NCBI GenBank assembly: GCA_022769625.1
Contig: JALEJP010000022.1
Coordinates: 1 to 64,000, forward strand
Reading direction: 5' to 3'
Length of the DNA: 64,000 bases
Source: Lachnospiraceae bacterium
GTDB taxonomy: Bacteria; Bacillota; Clostridia; Lachnospirales; Lachnospiraceae
In this document: piece by piece, positions 52,545 to 61,231 of the stretch
Layout of the letters: every line of letters begins with the position of its first letter
Numbering within the stretch: the stretch's first letter is position 1
Position numbers and translations under genes: made by a program
The notes under the pieces: generated by a model
Databases searched by the model: none
What the model was told of the DNA's origin: nothing
The model's input: the letters and a program-made list of their open reading frames with translations, nothing else

Positions 52545-53147
52545 TCAGTCTCTCCCTGTTTCTGTTATAGCGGAACACACCTTTTTTTCATACGGACGGT
52601 ACATTGCCGTAGGTGTCATAAGAATCTGCGGGCAGATATCAAAAGAATCCGCCGGAACAGATTCCACGATCTGGAAATCCAGAGCCATGGCAACCGTCGG
52701 ATGCTTTGGATGGCGTTGCTGATACCTGTCATAGAATCCTTTCCCATATCCGCATCGATGACATTTCGCATCAAAGGCTACACCAGGAACGAGGAGCAAT
52801 GCATCCTCCTCCTGCGCCTCCGGCAGACCGCGATCCATCGAAGGCTCCGGTATCCCAAAATATCCCGGTTCCACATCCTCATAGGATTGAATATAAAAAA
52901 ACCGCATATCCTCACCGAATACCTTGGGTGCTGCAACACGCTTTCCAAGTTTCCAGGCTCTTTCCAGAATCCGTCTGGTGGATGCTTCCTTGTTGTAATC
53001 CATGTACACATAGATACATTCCGCTTCCTGAAACTGGGTCAATGCCATGACCCGGTCACAGAGAATCCCGCTTTGTTTTTCGATATCATCTTCCTCTGCC
53101 GCTTTTCTGGCAGCAAAAATCTGTTTTCTAATGTCCTTTTTTTCCAT
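52545..53147 (-). CDS. 5-formyltetrahydrofolate cyclo-ligase
   Basis: Converts 5-formyl-THF to 5,10-methenyl-THF with ATP. The 200-residue protein has [16 protein letters not shown] at the start, the ATP-binding [23 protein letters not shown] and the [11 protein letters not shown] segment. I start at ATG 53147, which lies inside the end of the UPF0291 gene and has GGGTG upstream. Its position within a proline operon is unusual and may simply reflect shared transcription. Confidence 0.94.
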   Translation of the reverse strand: MEKKDIRKQIFAARKAAEEDDIEKQSGILCDRVMALTQFQEAECIYVYMDYNKEASTRRILERAWKLGKRVAAPKVFGEDMRFFYIQSYEDVEPGYFGIPEPSMDRGLPEAQEEDALLLVPGVAFDAKCHRCGYGKGFYDRYQQRHPKHPTVAMALDFQIVESVPADSFDICPQILMTPTAMYRPYEKKVCSAITETGRD

Positions 53148-53361
53148 ATTTTTCACCCAGATTTGTAATAGAACCATCTTTTTCCCGTATGTCAATGTTA
53201 TTCAGCTGTCCGCGCAGATTGGCACGGATCGCCTCGATATAAGCACTGCGCAGCTCAGCCTGTTCTCTGGCCTCCTGCTTTGTCAGCCCTTCCGCTTTTG
53301 CTTTTCTTGCAAGCTCATTGATTCGTTTGATTTGTGTTTCGTCCAAATTTTTACCCTCCAT
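53128..53361 (-). CDS. UPF0291/DUF896 (YnzC-like) small protein
   Basis: A 77-residue helical protein matching the DUF896 family: ETQIKRINELARKAKAEGLT, EAREQAELRSAYIEAIRANLRGQL (in two parts) and NNIDIREKDG. In B. subtilis the homologue YnzC is tied to the SOS operon with yneA, but here the gene sits between proB and the folate cyclo-ligase. Function unknown. Overlaps the next gene by 20 bases. Confidence 0.92.
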   Translation of the reverse strand: MEGKNLDETQIKRINELARKAKAEGLTKQEAREQAELRSAYIEAIRANLRGQLNNIDIREKDGSITNLGEKYGKKGH

Positions 53362-53380
53362 TTATTCTGATCCTGATTGA

Positions 53381-54226
53381 TCACAGCATTTTTTCAAGGT
53401 AATCCATCAGATAAAATTCATCCTTTTTATTTGCCAGAAACAGCGTTCCGCAGTCCTCGCCCTGTATGATCCGGTGTATGTTATGAAAGTCCGCCCCATT
53501 TGCAATGACCATGTCAGCCCCGGAGGCAGAGGCAAGCTTTGCTGCCGTCAACTTGGAAGCCATTCCTCCGGTTCCCACATCGCTGCCGGATGTGCTTTTT
53601 CCCATCTGGATAAGCTGATCATCCAGTTTTTCGACCACGTGAATCAGCCTGGCATCCGGATTGGTATTGGGATCATCGGTAAAAAGTCCGTCAATATCGG
53701 ACAGCAAAAGAAGAAGATCCGCGTCAATCAGTGCTGCAACAATGGCAGAGAGTGTATCGTTGTCACCAAACTGCATTTCATAGGTGGAGACCGTATCGTT
53801 TTCATTAACAATCGGAATCGCGCCGAGCTTTAAAAGCTCCTGAAACGTATTCCATGCATTAAATCGGCTCAGATTATCCATCACCGTCCGCTTCGTCATA
53901 AGAATCTGTGCTGCCAGCTGATTATACTCGGAAAACAGTTTCTGATAGATCATCATCAGTCGTGCCTGCCCAATCGCAGCACATGCCTGTTTTTCCTTGA
54001 TTGCAGATGGCCGGTGCTTCAGTCCGGCAGCTCTTCTCCCAACTGCAATGGCTCCGGAAGAAACCACAACCACATCCTTCCCCATATTATGCAGATCACT
54101 GATCTCTCTTACAAGAATCTCAAGTTTTGTAAGATTCAGTGCTCCGGTCTGTGAATGAGTCAGAGAAGAGGATCCGATTTTAATTACAATCCGTTTTTTA
54201 TCTTTCAGTTTATTTCTGATGTCCAT
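53381..54226 (-). CDS. proB: glutamate 5-kinase, short form without PUA domain
   Basis: Phosphorylates glutamate to start proline synthesis; normally feedback-inhibited by proline. The 281-residue protein has IVIKIGSSSLT near residue 13, VSSGAIAVGRRAAGL, NENDTVST, LLSDIDGLFTDDP and DVGTGGMASKL. The C-terminal PUA domain found in the E. coli enzyme (367 residues) is absent. Start ATG 54226 follows GGGAGG. First gene of the proline operon. Confidence 0.96.
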   Translation of the reverse strand: MDIRNKLKDKKRIVIKIGSSSLTHSQTGALNLTKLEILVREISDLHNMGKDVVVVSSGAIAVGRRAAGLKHRPSAIKEKQACAAIGQARLMMIYQKLFSEYNQLAAQILMTKRTVMDNLSRFNAWNTFQELLKLGAIPIVNENDTVSTYEMQFGDNDTLSAIVAALIDADLLLLLSDIDGLFTDDPNTNPDARLIHVVEKLDDQLIQMGKSTSGSDVGTGGMASKLTAAKLASASGADMVIANGADFHNIHRIIQGEDCGTLFLANKKDEFYLMDYLEKML

Positions 54227-54266
54227 GTTGTCCTCCCAAGACTGCAGCTCTGTGCAGATTGTATTT

Positions 54267-54295
54267 ATCTTACAACATTTTTATTCGTTCGTCCA
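54267..54295 (-). promoter_or_regulatory. possible promoter of the proB operon
   Basis: On the minus strand, TGGACG (54295-54290), a 17-base spacer and TAAGAT (54272-54267). Each box matches 4 of 6 positions. No T-box or other riboswitch was seen in the short leader. Confidence 0.35.
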
Positions 54296-54348
54296 GAGGG
54301 ATTCCCTTTGAATATTCGCAACCGTTCTCCTTTCCTGCAAAACTGTTA

Positions 54349-54378
54349 CGAATATTATCTAATAATTTGCCCATACTA
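54349..54378 (+). promoter_or_regulatory. predicted sigma-G/sigma-F (forespore) promoter of the bofC-like gene
   Basis: CGAATA (54349-54354), a 17-base spacer and CATACTA (54372-54378). The sigma-G consensus is TGAATA-N17/18-CATACTA, so 5 of 6 and 7 of 7 positions match. The gene start is 20 bases downstream, behind AAGGAG. Confidence 0.65.
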
Positions 54379-54397
54379 AAAAAAAGGAGAGATAACC

Positions 54398-54754
54398 GTG
54401 AAACGTAAACTACTTCTCAGCATTTTCATCCTTTCCATCCTGGTATGCGCCGCCTACAATATCAGTTATCACAGGAGCCTGTCCGGTCACAATAATCTGA
54501 TTCCTCAAAAAGAAGAGACTGAACTGCCGTCCGCTCCTGTCAATGCAGGAGATCCGGATCCGGTCTGCCAGTATTATCTCAAAGAAGAAAACGGCTATAT
54601 CAATGTATATCGAAACGACCAGGAAACCCTTTATGAAAACACAACCATACGAATGGAAAATCTCCCTTATGAACTGCAGGTGGAGATACAGAAAGGAAAA
54701 TATCTGAAAGACGATCGCGCTCTGTACAATTTTCTCGAAAACTACAGCAGCTGA
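54398..54754 (+). CDS. BofC-like C-terminal-domain protein (probable sporulation protein)
   Basis: A 118-residue secreted or membrane-anchored protein: a lysine start and hydrophobic segment (LLLSIFILSILVCAAYNI, residues 5-22), a short linker, then a domain ending YYLKEENGYINVYRNDQETL, YENTTIRMENLPYELQVEI and RALYNFLENYSS. This resembles the C-terminal domain of BofC, a forespore protein that restrains the SpoIVB signal in Bacillus. GTG 54398 follows aaaggagag. A sigma-G-type promoter supports a forespore role. The N-terminal BofC domain is missing. Confidence 0.78.
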   Translation: MKRKLLLSIFILSILVCAAYNISYHRSLSGHNNLIPQKEETELPSAPVNAGDPDPVCQYYLKEENGYINVYRNDQETLYENTTIRMENLPYELQVEIQKGKYLKDDRALYNFLENYSS

Positions 54755-54756
54755 AA

Positions 54757-54788
54757 ATCCGGCTTCCTGATTGGGAGCCGGATTTTTA
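54757..54788. terminator. bidirectional terminator between bofC-like and flippase genes
   Basis: ATCCGGCT (54757-54764) pairs with AGCCGGAT (54776-54783), with T-runs on the plus strand (TTTTT) and on the minus strand (TTTTC). Confidence 0.8.
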
Positions 54789-54828
54789 TGTCCCGTCAGC
54801 TTCAAAACTGCGGAAATACTTGAATTCA

Positions 54829-56484
54829 TCATATAATATGGAATCGAATGAGCAACTCTACGATCAGATCTCCTTTCGGAAGTCTTCGGATCTCACGCTC
54901 CAGAATACCACCCAGTTTGATCAGACACAGCGCATAGACAACCATGGCGACCAGAATGGCCAGAATCGTGGAAATGGTATTTCCTGCAAACAGATGAAAC
55001 AGGCTGTATATCAGATAAGCTGCAATTCCCATTACACCGGATGCGATCACCGGAACCAGGAAGGTCTTTTTAATCTCCTGTCTGTAATGAAGCGTCTTAT
55101 GGATGGACCAGGCATTCAGCAGACAGATGATGAAAGCAAAAATAATATTTGCATAAACAACACCGTAAATATTCCACTCAAACTTAATCAGAAACAGGGC
55201 AAGAAACCCGAGATGAACAACCAGCGCAAAGGCCGCATGTAAAAGCGGCGCACGCATCTGCCCCAGTCCCTGGAGAATACCAGTCGTAAGCGTTGACAGA
55301 GCAAGCAGCACAGTCAGAAGTGCTCCGCTCTGCATAATACCTGCTGCCATGGTCAGACTTTCATTGTCACCGAAAAGCATCATCATAATAGGTCTCGCAA
55401 GAGCTGCCATACCAACTGCGCAGGGAATGGTAAATACCATGGTATACCTTATGGTATCCCTGGTGCGTGCCCCTGCTTCCCGCAGATCCTGATTTGCCAT
55501 AGCCTCAGTCAGTGCCGGCACAACCGAAGGTGCAAGGCAGGATGCAATAGAAAGCGGAACATTCATCAATACCCGGAATTTACCGGTGTAAATGCCCCAC
55601 ACTGCTGTGTACTGCTTCTGTGTAAAGCCCTTCGCTGCCAGAATGTGATTGAACACACCCTGATCAAGAATCGTACTGATATTATATACCAGCGTGCTGA
55701 GCACGATCGGGAGGATCGTAAATGCAATCGCACGGTAGATTGCACGATCAGACTCTCTGCGGCTTTCCTTGTCTTTGCGCATCCTTCGCAGGAAACCTTT
55801 CCGGTATCCCAGATAAATAACGATCATAAACAGGAGTGCTACCCCTACACTTGCAACGGTACCAAAGGTACCTCCTGCTGCCGCCAGCGCAGTGCCAAGC
55901 TCTGGATTTCCCTTTTCCTCTCCGAGCTTTATACCGTATCCAAGCATCAGCCACGCACAGGCAACGGAGACAACTGCATTGACAATCTGTTCAATGATCT
56001 GGGAAACAGCGGTAGGAACCATCGTTCCATGCCCCTGAAAAAATCCCCTCAAAACACCGGTCAGCGCAAACAGGAAAATAGCCGGAGCCAGAACACGCAG
56101 CGCATAGCTTGCAAGCTCCACACCCATCACATATTTTGTAATAACTCCGCCAAGCAGAAAGGTAAGCAGAGAGAGAACTCCGCCCGTCACAGCCGCAAAA
56201 CGAAGCGAACATACAAGCACACGATGTGTATTGCGCACTTCCCCTCTGTATTCCCGCTCAGCCACCAGCCTGGATACGGCAAGCGGAAGGCTGAATGAGG
56301 AGATCATCAATATGATCGTGTAGATCTCATTTGCGGTAGAATAATAGCCATTTCCGTCATCACCCAGAATATGCGTCAGCGGGATCCGGTAAATCATCCC
56401 AATTGCCTTCGCCACAAAGGAAGCGATCACAAGAATCGTACCCTGCGCTAAAAAATTTGATTTTTTTGTACTTTTTTTACCCAC
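54829..56484 (-). CDS. polysaccharide flippase of the SpoVB/MurJ-like MOP superfamily
   Basis: A 551-residue membrane protein with about 14 helices. It opens with KSNFLAQGTILVIASFVAKA and GMIYRIPLTHILGDDGNGYY, the signature shared by B. subtilis SpoVB and its paralogues (YkvU, YabM, YtgP). GFFQGHGTMVPTAVSQIIEQ is also typical. It probably flips lipid-linked wall precursors; whether it serves vegetative growth or the spore cortex cannot be decided. It starts 12 bases after the DUF3048 lipoprotein gene and ends at a bidirectional terminator. Confidence 0.92.
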   Translation of the reverse strand: MGKKSTKKSNFLAQGTILVIASFVAKAIGMIYRIPLTHILGDDGNGYYSTANEIYTIILMISSFSLPLAVSRLVAEREYRGEVRNTHRVLVCSLRFAAVTGGVLSLLTFLLGGVITKYVMGVELASYALRVLAPAIFLFALTGVLRGFFQGHGTMVPTAVSQIIEQIVNAVVSVACAWLMLGYGIKLGEEKGNPELGTALAAAGGTFGTVASVGVALLFMIVIYLGYRKGFLRRMRKDKESRRESDRAIYRAIAFTILPIVLSTLVYNISTILDQGVFNHILAAKGFTQKQYTAVWGIYTGKFRVLMNVPLSIASCLAPSVVPALTEAMANQDLREAGARTRDTIRYTMVFTIPCAVGMAALARPIMMMLFGDNESLTMAAGIMQSGALLTVLLALSTLTTGILQGLGQMRAPLLHAAFALVVHLGFLALFLIKFEWNIYGVVYANIIFAFIICLLNAWSIHKTLHYRQEIKKTFLVPVIASGVMGIAAYLIYSLFHLFAGNTISTILAILVAMVVYALCLIKLGGILEREIRRLPKGDLIVELLIRFHII

Positions 56485-56496
56485 ATTATACCTCTT

Positions 56497-57624
56497 TTAT
56501 TCGATCACAATCTGATCTTCTTTTGTATCATAGACTATACACACCCAGGTCTTACCCTGATTGATTGTGATTTCATTGCCCTGGGAATCGAAATATCTGG
56601 CCGGGCTTTCCATATCATCTTTTGACCAGGTACATTTCTCATAGGTTCCCTTTGTAAACACATATGCTGTTCCGCCTTTTTCGGCTTCAATGGCAAGATA
56701 ACCATGATCATCCAGCGGATAGCATTCACAGAGCTGGAAAATAACATTGTCATATTTCAGCTGATCTCCGGTAAGCTGGTCGATCTGTGCATCACCGTAC
56801 TGATAGCGGTAGTATACACCCTCATCCTCGCTATAGTCAAACCATGGCTGGTTTGTTTCATAGCCCGGTTCCATATGCGTCGCAGAATCCGTATAAGTCA
56901 CTGTCTCGTCATCCTCCGCAAACTGATAATGCCCCTCATATTCATCATCATACTCTCTGCTGTAGCACAGATTCTGTGTGGCAGAGATCAGACGGTCTGC
57001 GCTGGTATAACAGTTATGAGGTGCCGGGCGGTCTGATGTACGGTAGAAGCAGTTCTCACCGGCATAGCCGTACAATTTTCCAAAGCCTTCCTGGGAAGAA
57101 AGACCGCTGATATTGTCAATATCCGAATTTAAGATCTCGCAGGCATAAATAGCCTGTCCGTAATGTACATACAGTGCATCAAACTCTTTTGCGAAATGAA
57201 CATAATACTCACGGCAGCTGCGCACGGAACCGATTTTCTCAAGCCCTTCATAATCTTCAAAAATACCCATCAGGCGGGTGATCGATCCTTCAACCGGAGC
57301 CTCATAAACCACATCTGCACGCTCAATACCTGCCTGAGGAACAGCACCGTAAATATTGTTCAGCATGATCGCATAAGGTCTTGTGCGGCCAATTTCCTCA
57401 TCAACGATTTTCCCTGTCAGATAACTGCGCACTTTTCCCTCCGGTAAAACCTCTCCGGAATCAAAAGTTCCTGTTTCCTCTGCAACCGTCTCCGTCTCGC
57501 TCTCGGTCTGAGCCTCCGTTACTGCCTGTGTCTGTGCTTCCGTTTCCGGTGTCTTTTTCTGGCATCCTCCAAGCATAGCCGCTGCAGCAAAGACTGCAGC
57601 CAAAATCATCAGTCGTTTTCTCAT
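56497..57624 (-). CDS. DUF3048 (YerB-like) lipoprotein
   Basis: A 375-residue secreted lipoprotein. The signal peptide MRKRLMILAAVFAAAAMLGGC ends in the lipobox LGGC with Cys near residue 21. A Thr/Glu/Gln/Ala-rich spacer (TEAQTQAVTEAQTESETET) precedes the DUF3048 domain, recognised by RPYAIMLNNIYGAVPQAGI, ADVVYEAPVEGSITRLMGIF and GSVRSCREYYVHFAKEFDA. Function unknown. I start at ATG 57624 with GAGGG 7 bases upstream; the ATG at 57630 is too close to that site. Its lipid modification would depend on LspA in this window. Confidence 0.9.
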   Translation of the reverse strand: MRKRLMILAAVFAAAAMLGGCQKKTPETEAQTQAVTEAQTESETETVAEETGTFDSGEVLPEGKVRSYLTGKIVDEEIGRTRPYAIMLNNIYGAVPQAGIERADVVYEAPVEGSITRLMGIFEDYEGLEKIGSVRSCREYYVHFAKEFDALYVHYGQAIYACEILNSDIDNISGLSSQEGFGKLYGYAGENCFYRTSDRPAPHNCYTSADRLISATQNLCYSREYDDEYEGHYQFAEDDETVTYTDSATHMEPGYETNQPWFDYSEDEGVYYRYQYGDAQIDQLTGDQLKYDNVIFQLCECYPLDDHGYLAIEAEKGGTAYVFTKGTYEKCTWSKDDMESPARYFDSQGNEITINQGKTWVCIVYDTKEDQIVIE

Positions 57625-57637
57625 ATCCATTCCCTCT

Positions 57638-58132
57638 CTATCGTTTTATTCCAAGGCTATCCAGTATCTCAGCCTGTTTTTTCTCCATGATCTTTGCATC
57701 CTCCGGCTCCATATGGTCGTAGCCCATCAGATGAAGAAGACTGTGTACCATCAGAAACGCAAACTCGCGCAGCGTGGAATGTCCATAATTCTCAGCCTGC
57801 TCCACAACCCGGTCGCCGGAGATCACAATGTCACCCAGAAGCAGCTCGCCGCTTTCCGGGTGGAAACAATCGGAAACCTCTTCAAGAAATGTAAAGTCAC
57901 CCGGTGTGGGATAATCTTCCATTGGAAAAGAGAGAACATCGGTTGCCCGGTCGATTCCTCTCTGTTCTTTATTGATCTCATGGATCGCATCGTCGTCTGT
58001 CAGAAGCAGATTCACATCCGCTTCATAGGGACATCCGAGATAATCCATGGTAAACTCCAGTACGCGCTCTGCCGTATCTTTCGGATCAAAAGGAAACGTA
58101 CCGTCGTATTCTGTTTCGTAATTCAGCGTCAT
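57638..58132 (-). CDS. ybeY: endoribonuclease YbeY
   Basis: Metal-dependent RNase involved in 16S rRNA 3'-end maturation and ribosome quality control. The 164-residue protein has the zinc motif HSLLHLMGYDH (H-x3-H-x5-H) near residue 130 and the family block INKEQRGIDRATDVLSFPM. The ATG overlaps the phoH stop by four bases. Confidence 0.96.
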   Translation of the reverse strand: MTLNYETEYDGTFPFDPKDTAERVLEFTMDYLGCPYEADVNLLLTDDDAIHEINKEQRGIDRATDVLSFPMEDYPTPGDFTFLEEVSDCFHPESGELLLGDIVISGDRVVEQAENYGHSTLREFAFLMVHSLLHLMGYDHMEPEDAKIMEKKQAEILDSLGIKR

Positions 58133-59127
58133 TTTTTTGCCCTCGCTGTTCTGGCAGCAGTTCGCCCTGCCGTTTTCTTTTCGTACTCTTCATATGCCTG
58201 TACAATCTTCTGAACCAGAGGATGACGTACCACATCCTTGCTGGTCAGCTCACAGAAAGAAATGCCTTCCACATTCTTTAAAACCTTCATGGCAACATCC
58301 AGACCAGATGTCATCGACGATGGCAGATCCTTCTGGGTCTTATCACCGGTTATGATGACCTTCGATCCAAATCCGATTCGCGTCAGGAACATTTTCATCT
58401 GTGCAGGAGTGGTATTCTGCGCTTCATCCAGGATAATAAAGGCATTATCCAGTGTACGCCCACGCATATAGGCAAGGGGTGCCACCTCGATCAGTCCTTT
58501 CTCCATATTTTTTGCGAAACTTTCCGGTCCCATGATCTGGTACAGTGCGTCATACAACGGACGCAGATAGGGATCCACCTTGCTCTGCAGATCACCTGGA
58601 AGAAATCCAAGCTTTTCACCTGCCTCTATCGCAGGCCGGGTCAGGATAATACGCCCAACCTCGTCATTCTTAAATGCCTGGATCGCCATGGCCATGGCAA
58701 GATAAGTCTTTCCCGTACCCGCAGGCCCGATTCCAAAAACGATCATCTTCTGTCGTATCGCGTCAACATACTGCTTCTGCCCAAGCGTCTTGGGTTTGAT
58801 CTGCTTGCCGTTGATCGTATGACAGATCGTGTCTTTATCAATTTCTGAAAGTGCCTCTTCACGGTTATCAAAAGACAGCGCAATGGCATAGTCCACATTC
58901 TGTTCCTGTATGATGTTTCCATGCTTTGACAGCTCCACAAGCTGATTAAAAATATTTCTGGCCTTCTGTACCGCAGCCTCACCACCTATTATTTTCAGGG
59001 TACCATCCCTGTTTATCACTGTCACATTCAGTGCCCGCTCAATTTTTTTTACGTGCTCGTCGAACTGTCCGAACACATTTTTTTCATGCTCTGCCGGAAC
59101 AGTAGCACTCGTCTCAATAATACTCAT
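58129..59127 (-). CDS. phoH: PhoH family ATPase
   Basis: Cytoplasmic P-loop ATPase linked to RNA metabolism and usually paired with YbeY. The 332-residue protein has an N-terminal KH-like domain (NVTVINRDGTLKIIGGEAAV), Walker A in GIGPAGTGKTYLAMAMAI near residue 130, and Walker B in AFIILDEAQNTTPAQMKMFL near 232. I start at ATG 59127 (MSIIETSAT) because GGAAAGGA lies 8 bases upstream and the ATG overlaps the yqfD stop. The longer frame to 59196 lies inside yqfD. Confidence 0.95.
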   Translation of the reverse strand: MSIIETSATVPAEHEKNVFGQFDEHVKKIERALNVTVINRDGTLKIIGGEAAVQKARNIFNQLVELSKHGNIIQEQNVDYAIALSFDNREEALSEIDKDTICHTINGKQIKPKTLGQKQYVDAIRQKMIVFGIGPAGTGKTYLAMAMAIQAFKNDEVGRIILTRPAIEAGEKLGFLPGDLQSKVDPYLRPLYDALYQIMGPESFAKNMEKGLIEVAPLAYMRGRTLDNAFIILDEAQNTTPAQMKMFLTRIGFGSKVIITGDKTQKDLPSSMTSGLDVAMKVLKNVEGISFCELTSKDVVRHPLVQKIVQAYEEYEKKTAGRTAARTARAKK

Positions 59128-60332
59128 TCTGCTGTTGTCCTTTCCACACTTTTTCCGGCTTTTTCTATTAATATAACAGAACCTTTTGCAATGCAATATC
59201 TTTCATCAAACTCTATTTTAACATTATTTTCAAATATTTGAACCCCTTTTTCCTGAATTTCTGTGAGAAATTTGTATAAATGGCTCTCTGCTTCCGATGC
59301 AGCAGTTTTTTCGTCCAGTTTTACCGTTTTCTTCTCGTATTCCAGATACTCCTTTTTCCCAAGAGATAACGGCAGATAATAATTCTGAAACAGACAGATC
59401 TGGTTTATATCGGTCACCATATCATAGGAAGCGAAGGTATTCTTTTCATGCGGCAGGAAAAAGGAGCAGCTTCCTGTTTTGATATAGTATTCGCGCATTG
59501 TTCTTCCGGTATACTGTTTTTCCTCCCGGATAAGCGCGATCCGATCCTCATATTCATAGGATGTCTTTAAAAATACATCCGCATCTGCATGACAAAACTG
59601 ATATCCCGTTACCTCTCCTGTATCATCAACGATTTCCAGTACCCCTTTCACCAGCAAATCACCCTTTTTTACCACGGCACCCGCAGCTACCTGAGGTACC
59701 CCCCGCCTGGTGATCATGGAAACAATGGTACCGTTCTTGTCTGCCACAAGGTCAGCCGGATCATCTGTTTGCTGACTTGCCGCCACTTCACCAACATCTG
59801 TATTTTCTTTTACCTGTACAAGCAGCCTTGTTCCTTCCTGTTTCACTGACACCCAGGTAAATACATCAAATTCCTTTCTCAGCATGGCAGCCAGCTCTTT
59901 ACAGTCAATTCCGGACAATCTGCAGCCGTTTTTGATATCCACGCTTTCCAGATACCGGTAAATCTGTTCGTCCGTCACTTTTCCGTTTCCTTCAATATCG
60001 ATGTTCCATAAAAAGCCGGACAATCCATATAATAATATGATTCCTAAGAGCATACCGAAAAACAGCATTTTTCTCTTCCGATACCGGTACAAAAAAAACG
60101 GCAGCCCATGGCGCTCTAAAATGCGTACTCTTGAGCTGCTTTTTTTTGCCAGCGGACGCAGCATACGAAATCCCGCAAGCGAAATATCCATTTCATATGC
60201 CCCGTCGTGATATTCCAGATTCCAGAGTGCAATCCCGTGATTGGCACAGAGATTGAGAAAACGGTCATAACTGCCGCCTGTAACACGTATGCGCAGGCAG
60301 CCCTTTTTATATTGCCAGAGCTCCTTGAACAA
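59124..60332 (-). CDS. yqfD: sporulation protein YqfD
   Basis: Membrane protein of the yqfC-yqfD-phoH series, needed for efficient sporulation in Bacillus; also called SpoIVFB-independent stage IV protein in some annotations. The 402-residue product has an N-terminal region with RIRVTGGSYDRFLNLC, a membrane helix near residue 85-105 (MLFFGMLLGIILLYGLSGFL), and an extracellular part with WNIDIEGNGKVTDEQIYRYL. The start is TTG 60332, 6 bases after GAGGAGG; GTG 60347 is in frame but lies upstream of that site. Confidence 0.9.
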   Translation of the reverse strand: MFKELWQYKKGCLRIRVTGGSYDRFLNLCANHGIALWNLEYHDGAYEMDISLAGFRMLRPLAKKSSSRVRILERHGLPFFLYRYRKRKMLFFGMLLGIILLYGLSGFLWNIDIEGNGKVTDEQIYRYLESVDIKNGCRLSGIDCKELAAMLRKEFDVFTWVSVKQEGTRLLVQVKENTDVGEVAASQQTDDPADLVADKNGTIVSMITRRGVPQVAAGAVVKKGDLLVKGVLEIVDDTGEVTGYQFCHADADVFLKTSYEYEDRIALIREEKQYTGRTMREYYIKTGSCSFFLPHEKNTFASYDMVTDINQICLFQNYYLPLSLGKKEYLEYEKKTVKLDEKTAASEAESHLYKFLTEIQEKGVQIFENNVKIEFDERYCIAKGSVILIEKAGKSVERTTAE

Positions 60333-60343
60333 CTGCGCCCTCC

Positions 60344-60619
60344 TCACAAATAACGAATGGTTTCAATATAGCCTGTGATTCTCATTTCCTCTGCGGTATA
60401 AAAAGGAATGGTCAGATGTTTTCCCTCAATCACCAGTCTGCAATGCTTTCCAAGAAGCATCACCCTGGTATCCGTATATTCCATAATGCCTCTATAATTT
60501 TCTATGTATGCCTCCTGCCTTCCTGTTACATGAACCAGAATGGCTCCCTCTGCAAGATCCTCCGGAATTTGTGCAGATTCCAGAAGCCTGTGGTATACCG
60601 GTTTCTTTTTCGCATTCAT
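60344..60619 (-). CDS. yqfC: sporulation protein YqfC (YabP/YqfC family)
   Basis: A 91-residue protein of the YabP/YqfC family, recognised by VHVTGRQEAYIENYRGIMEY and RLVIEGKHLTIPFYTAEEMRITG in two adjacent blocks, ending in GYIETIRYL. Homologues in Bacillus are mother-cell proteins. It is followed immediately by yqfD, and a sigma-E-like promoter lies 26-50 bases upstream. Confidence 0.92.
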   Translation of the reverse strand: MNAKKKPVYHRLLESAQIPEDLAEGAILVHVTGRQEAYIENYRGIMEYTDTRVMLLGKHCRLVIEGKHLTIPFYTAEEMRITGYIETIRYL

Positions 60620-60644
60620 ACGCTATCATCATCCTTTATTATTC

Positions 60645-60673
60645 AGCATATGAAACATTTGCCCCGATTATTC
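60645..60673 (-). promoter_or_regulatory. possible sigma-E (mother-cell) promoter of yqfC
   Basis: On the minus strand, GAATAAT (60673-60667), a 14-base spacer and CATATGCT (60652-60645). The sigma-E consensus is KMATATT-N14/15-CATACAHT, so 6 of 7 and 6 of 8 positions match. It overlaps the end of the DUF2284 gene. Confidence 0.45.
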
Positions 60674-61231
60674 TTCCGGATTTTCCCTATGGAAAAAGAT
60701 AAGTCCGTACCAGTTCACCGTATTGCTGTCATAAAAATACTCGATTCCACATTTCTCTGCTGCATCTGTCACTAAAATTCCCTGACTTTCAATACAGGGA
60801 AGCATATATTCCGGATGACGGCATGGCGCAGGATAGGCACAGGAGGAGCAGATCGCGCAGGATTCCGACGAAAGTGCAAAATATGCCTCTCCCAGGCCTG
60901 CAAGCTTTCTGCACACTTCCTTTACCACCTTTTCATGCTGGATACGGGTGGCAAGCGTCTCCTCCATATCAGCCAGATCCGTCACCTCCGCAAGGGTGGT
61001 AAACAAAAGCGCATAAGTATAACTGGTACAGAATTCCCGGCAGGCCGAAACCGTTCCCACTGCAGGCGGACAGGACCAGGATCTGCCGAACCGTTCACAC
61101 TCTGTTTCGCAAATATAACGTACCCGCTCCGAAAAAACGATCTCTTTACTTTTCAAAAATCCATACTGGCAGATGGGATATTCTGTCAGTATGGACTCCA
61201 CTTTAGCTGTCACGTTCCGATTCTCCATCAT
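60668..61231 (-). CDS. DUF2284 putative iron-sulfur protein
   Basis: A 187-residue cysteine-rich protein matching DUF2284. The cysteines form groups: CETECERFGRSWSCPPAVG near residue 40 and CAICSSCAYPAPCRHPEYML near 125, with CIES nearby, which suggests one or two metal clusters. Function unknown. The ATG overlaps the stop codon of the CNNM transporter gene by four bases, so the two are cotranscribed. Confidence 0.88.
   Translation of the reverse strand: MMENRNVTAKVESILTEYPICQYGFLKSKEIVFSERVRYICETECERFGRSWSCPPAVGTVSACREFCTSYTYALLFTTLAEVTDLADMEETLATRIQHEKVVKEVCRKLAGLGEAYFALSSESCAICSSCAYPAPCRHPEYMLPCIESQGILVTDAAEKCGIEYFYDSNTVNWYGLIFFHRENPEE

Noticed and set aside
54227..54295. T-box or proline-responsive leader ahead of proB
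   Set aside because: The leader is too short and has no T-box sequence.
57475..57550. Repeated Thr/Glu/Gln codons in the DUF3048 gene as a tandem repeat
   Set aside because: They form an irregular low-complexity spacer after the lipobox, common in Gram-positive lipoproteins.
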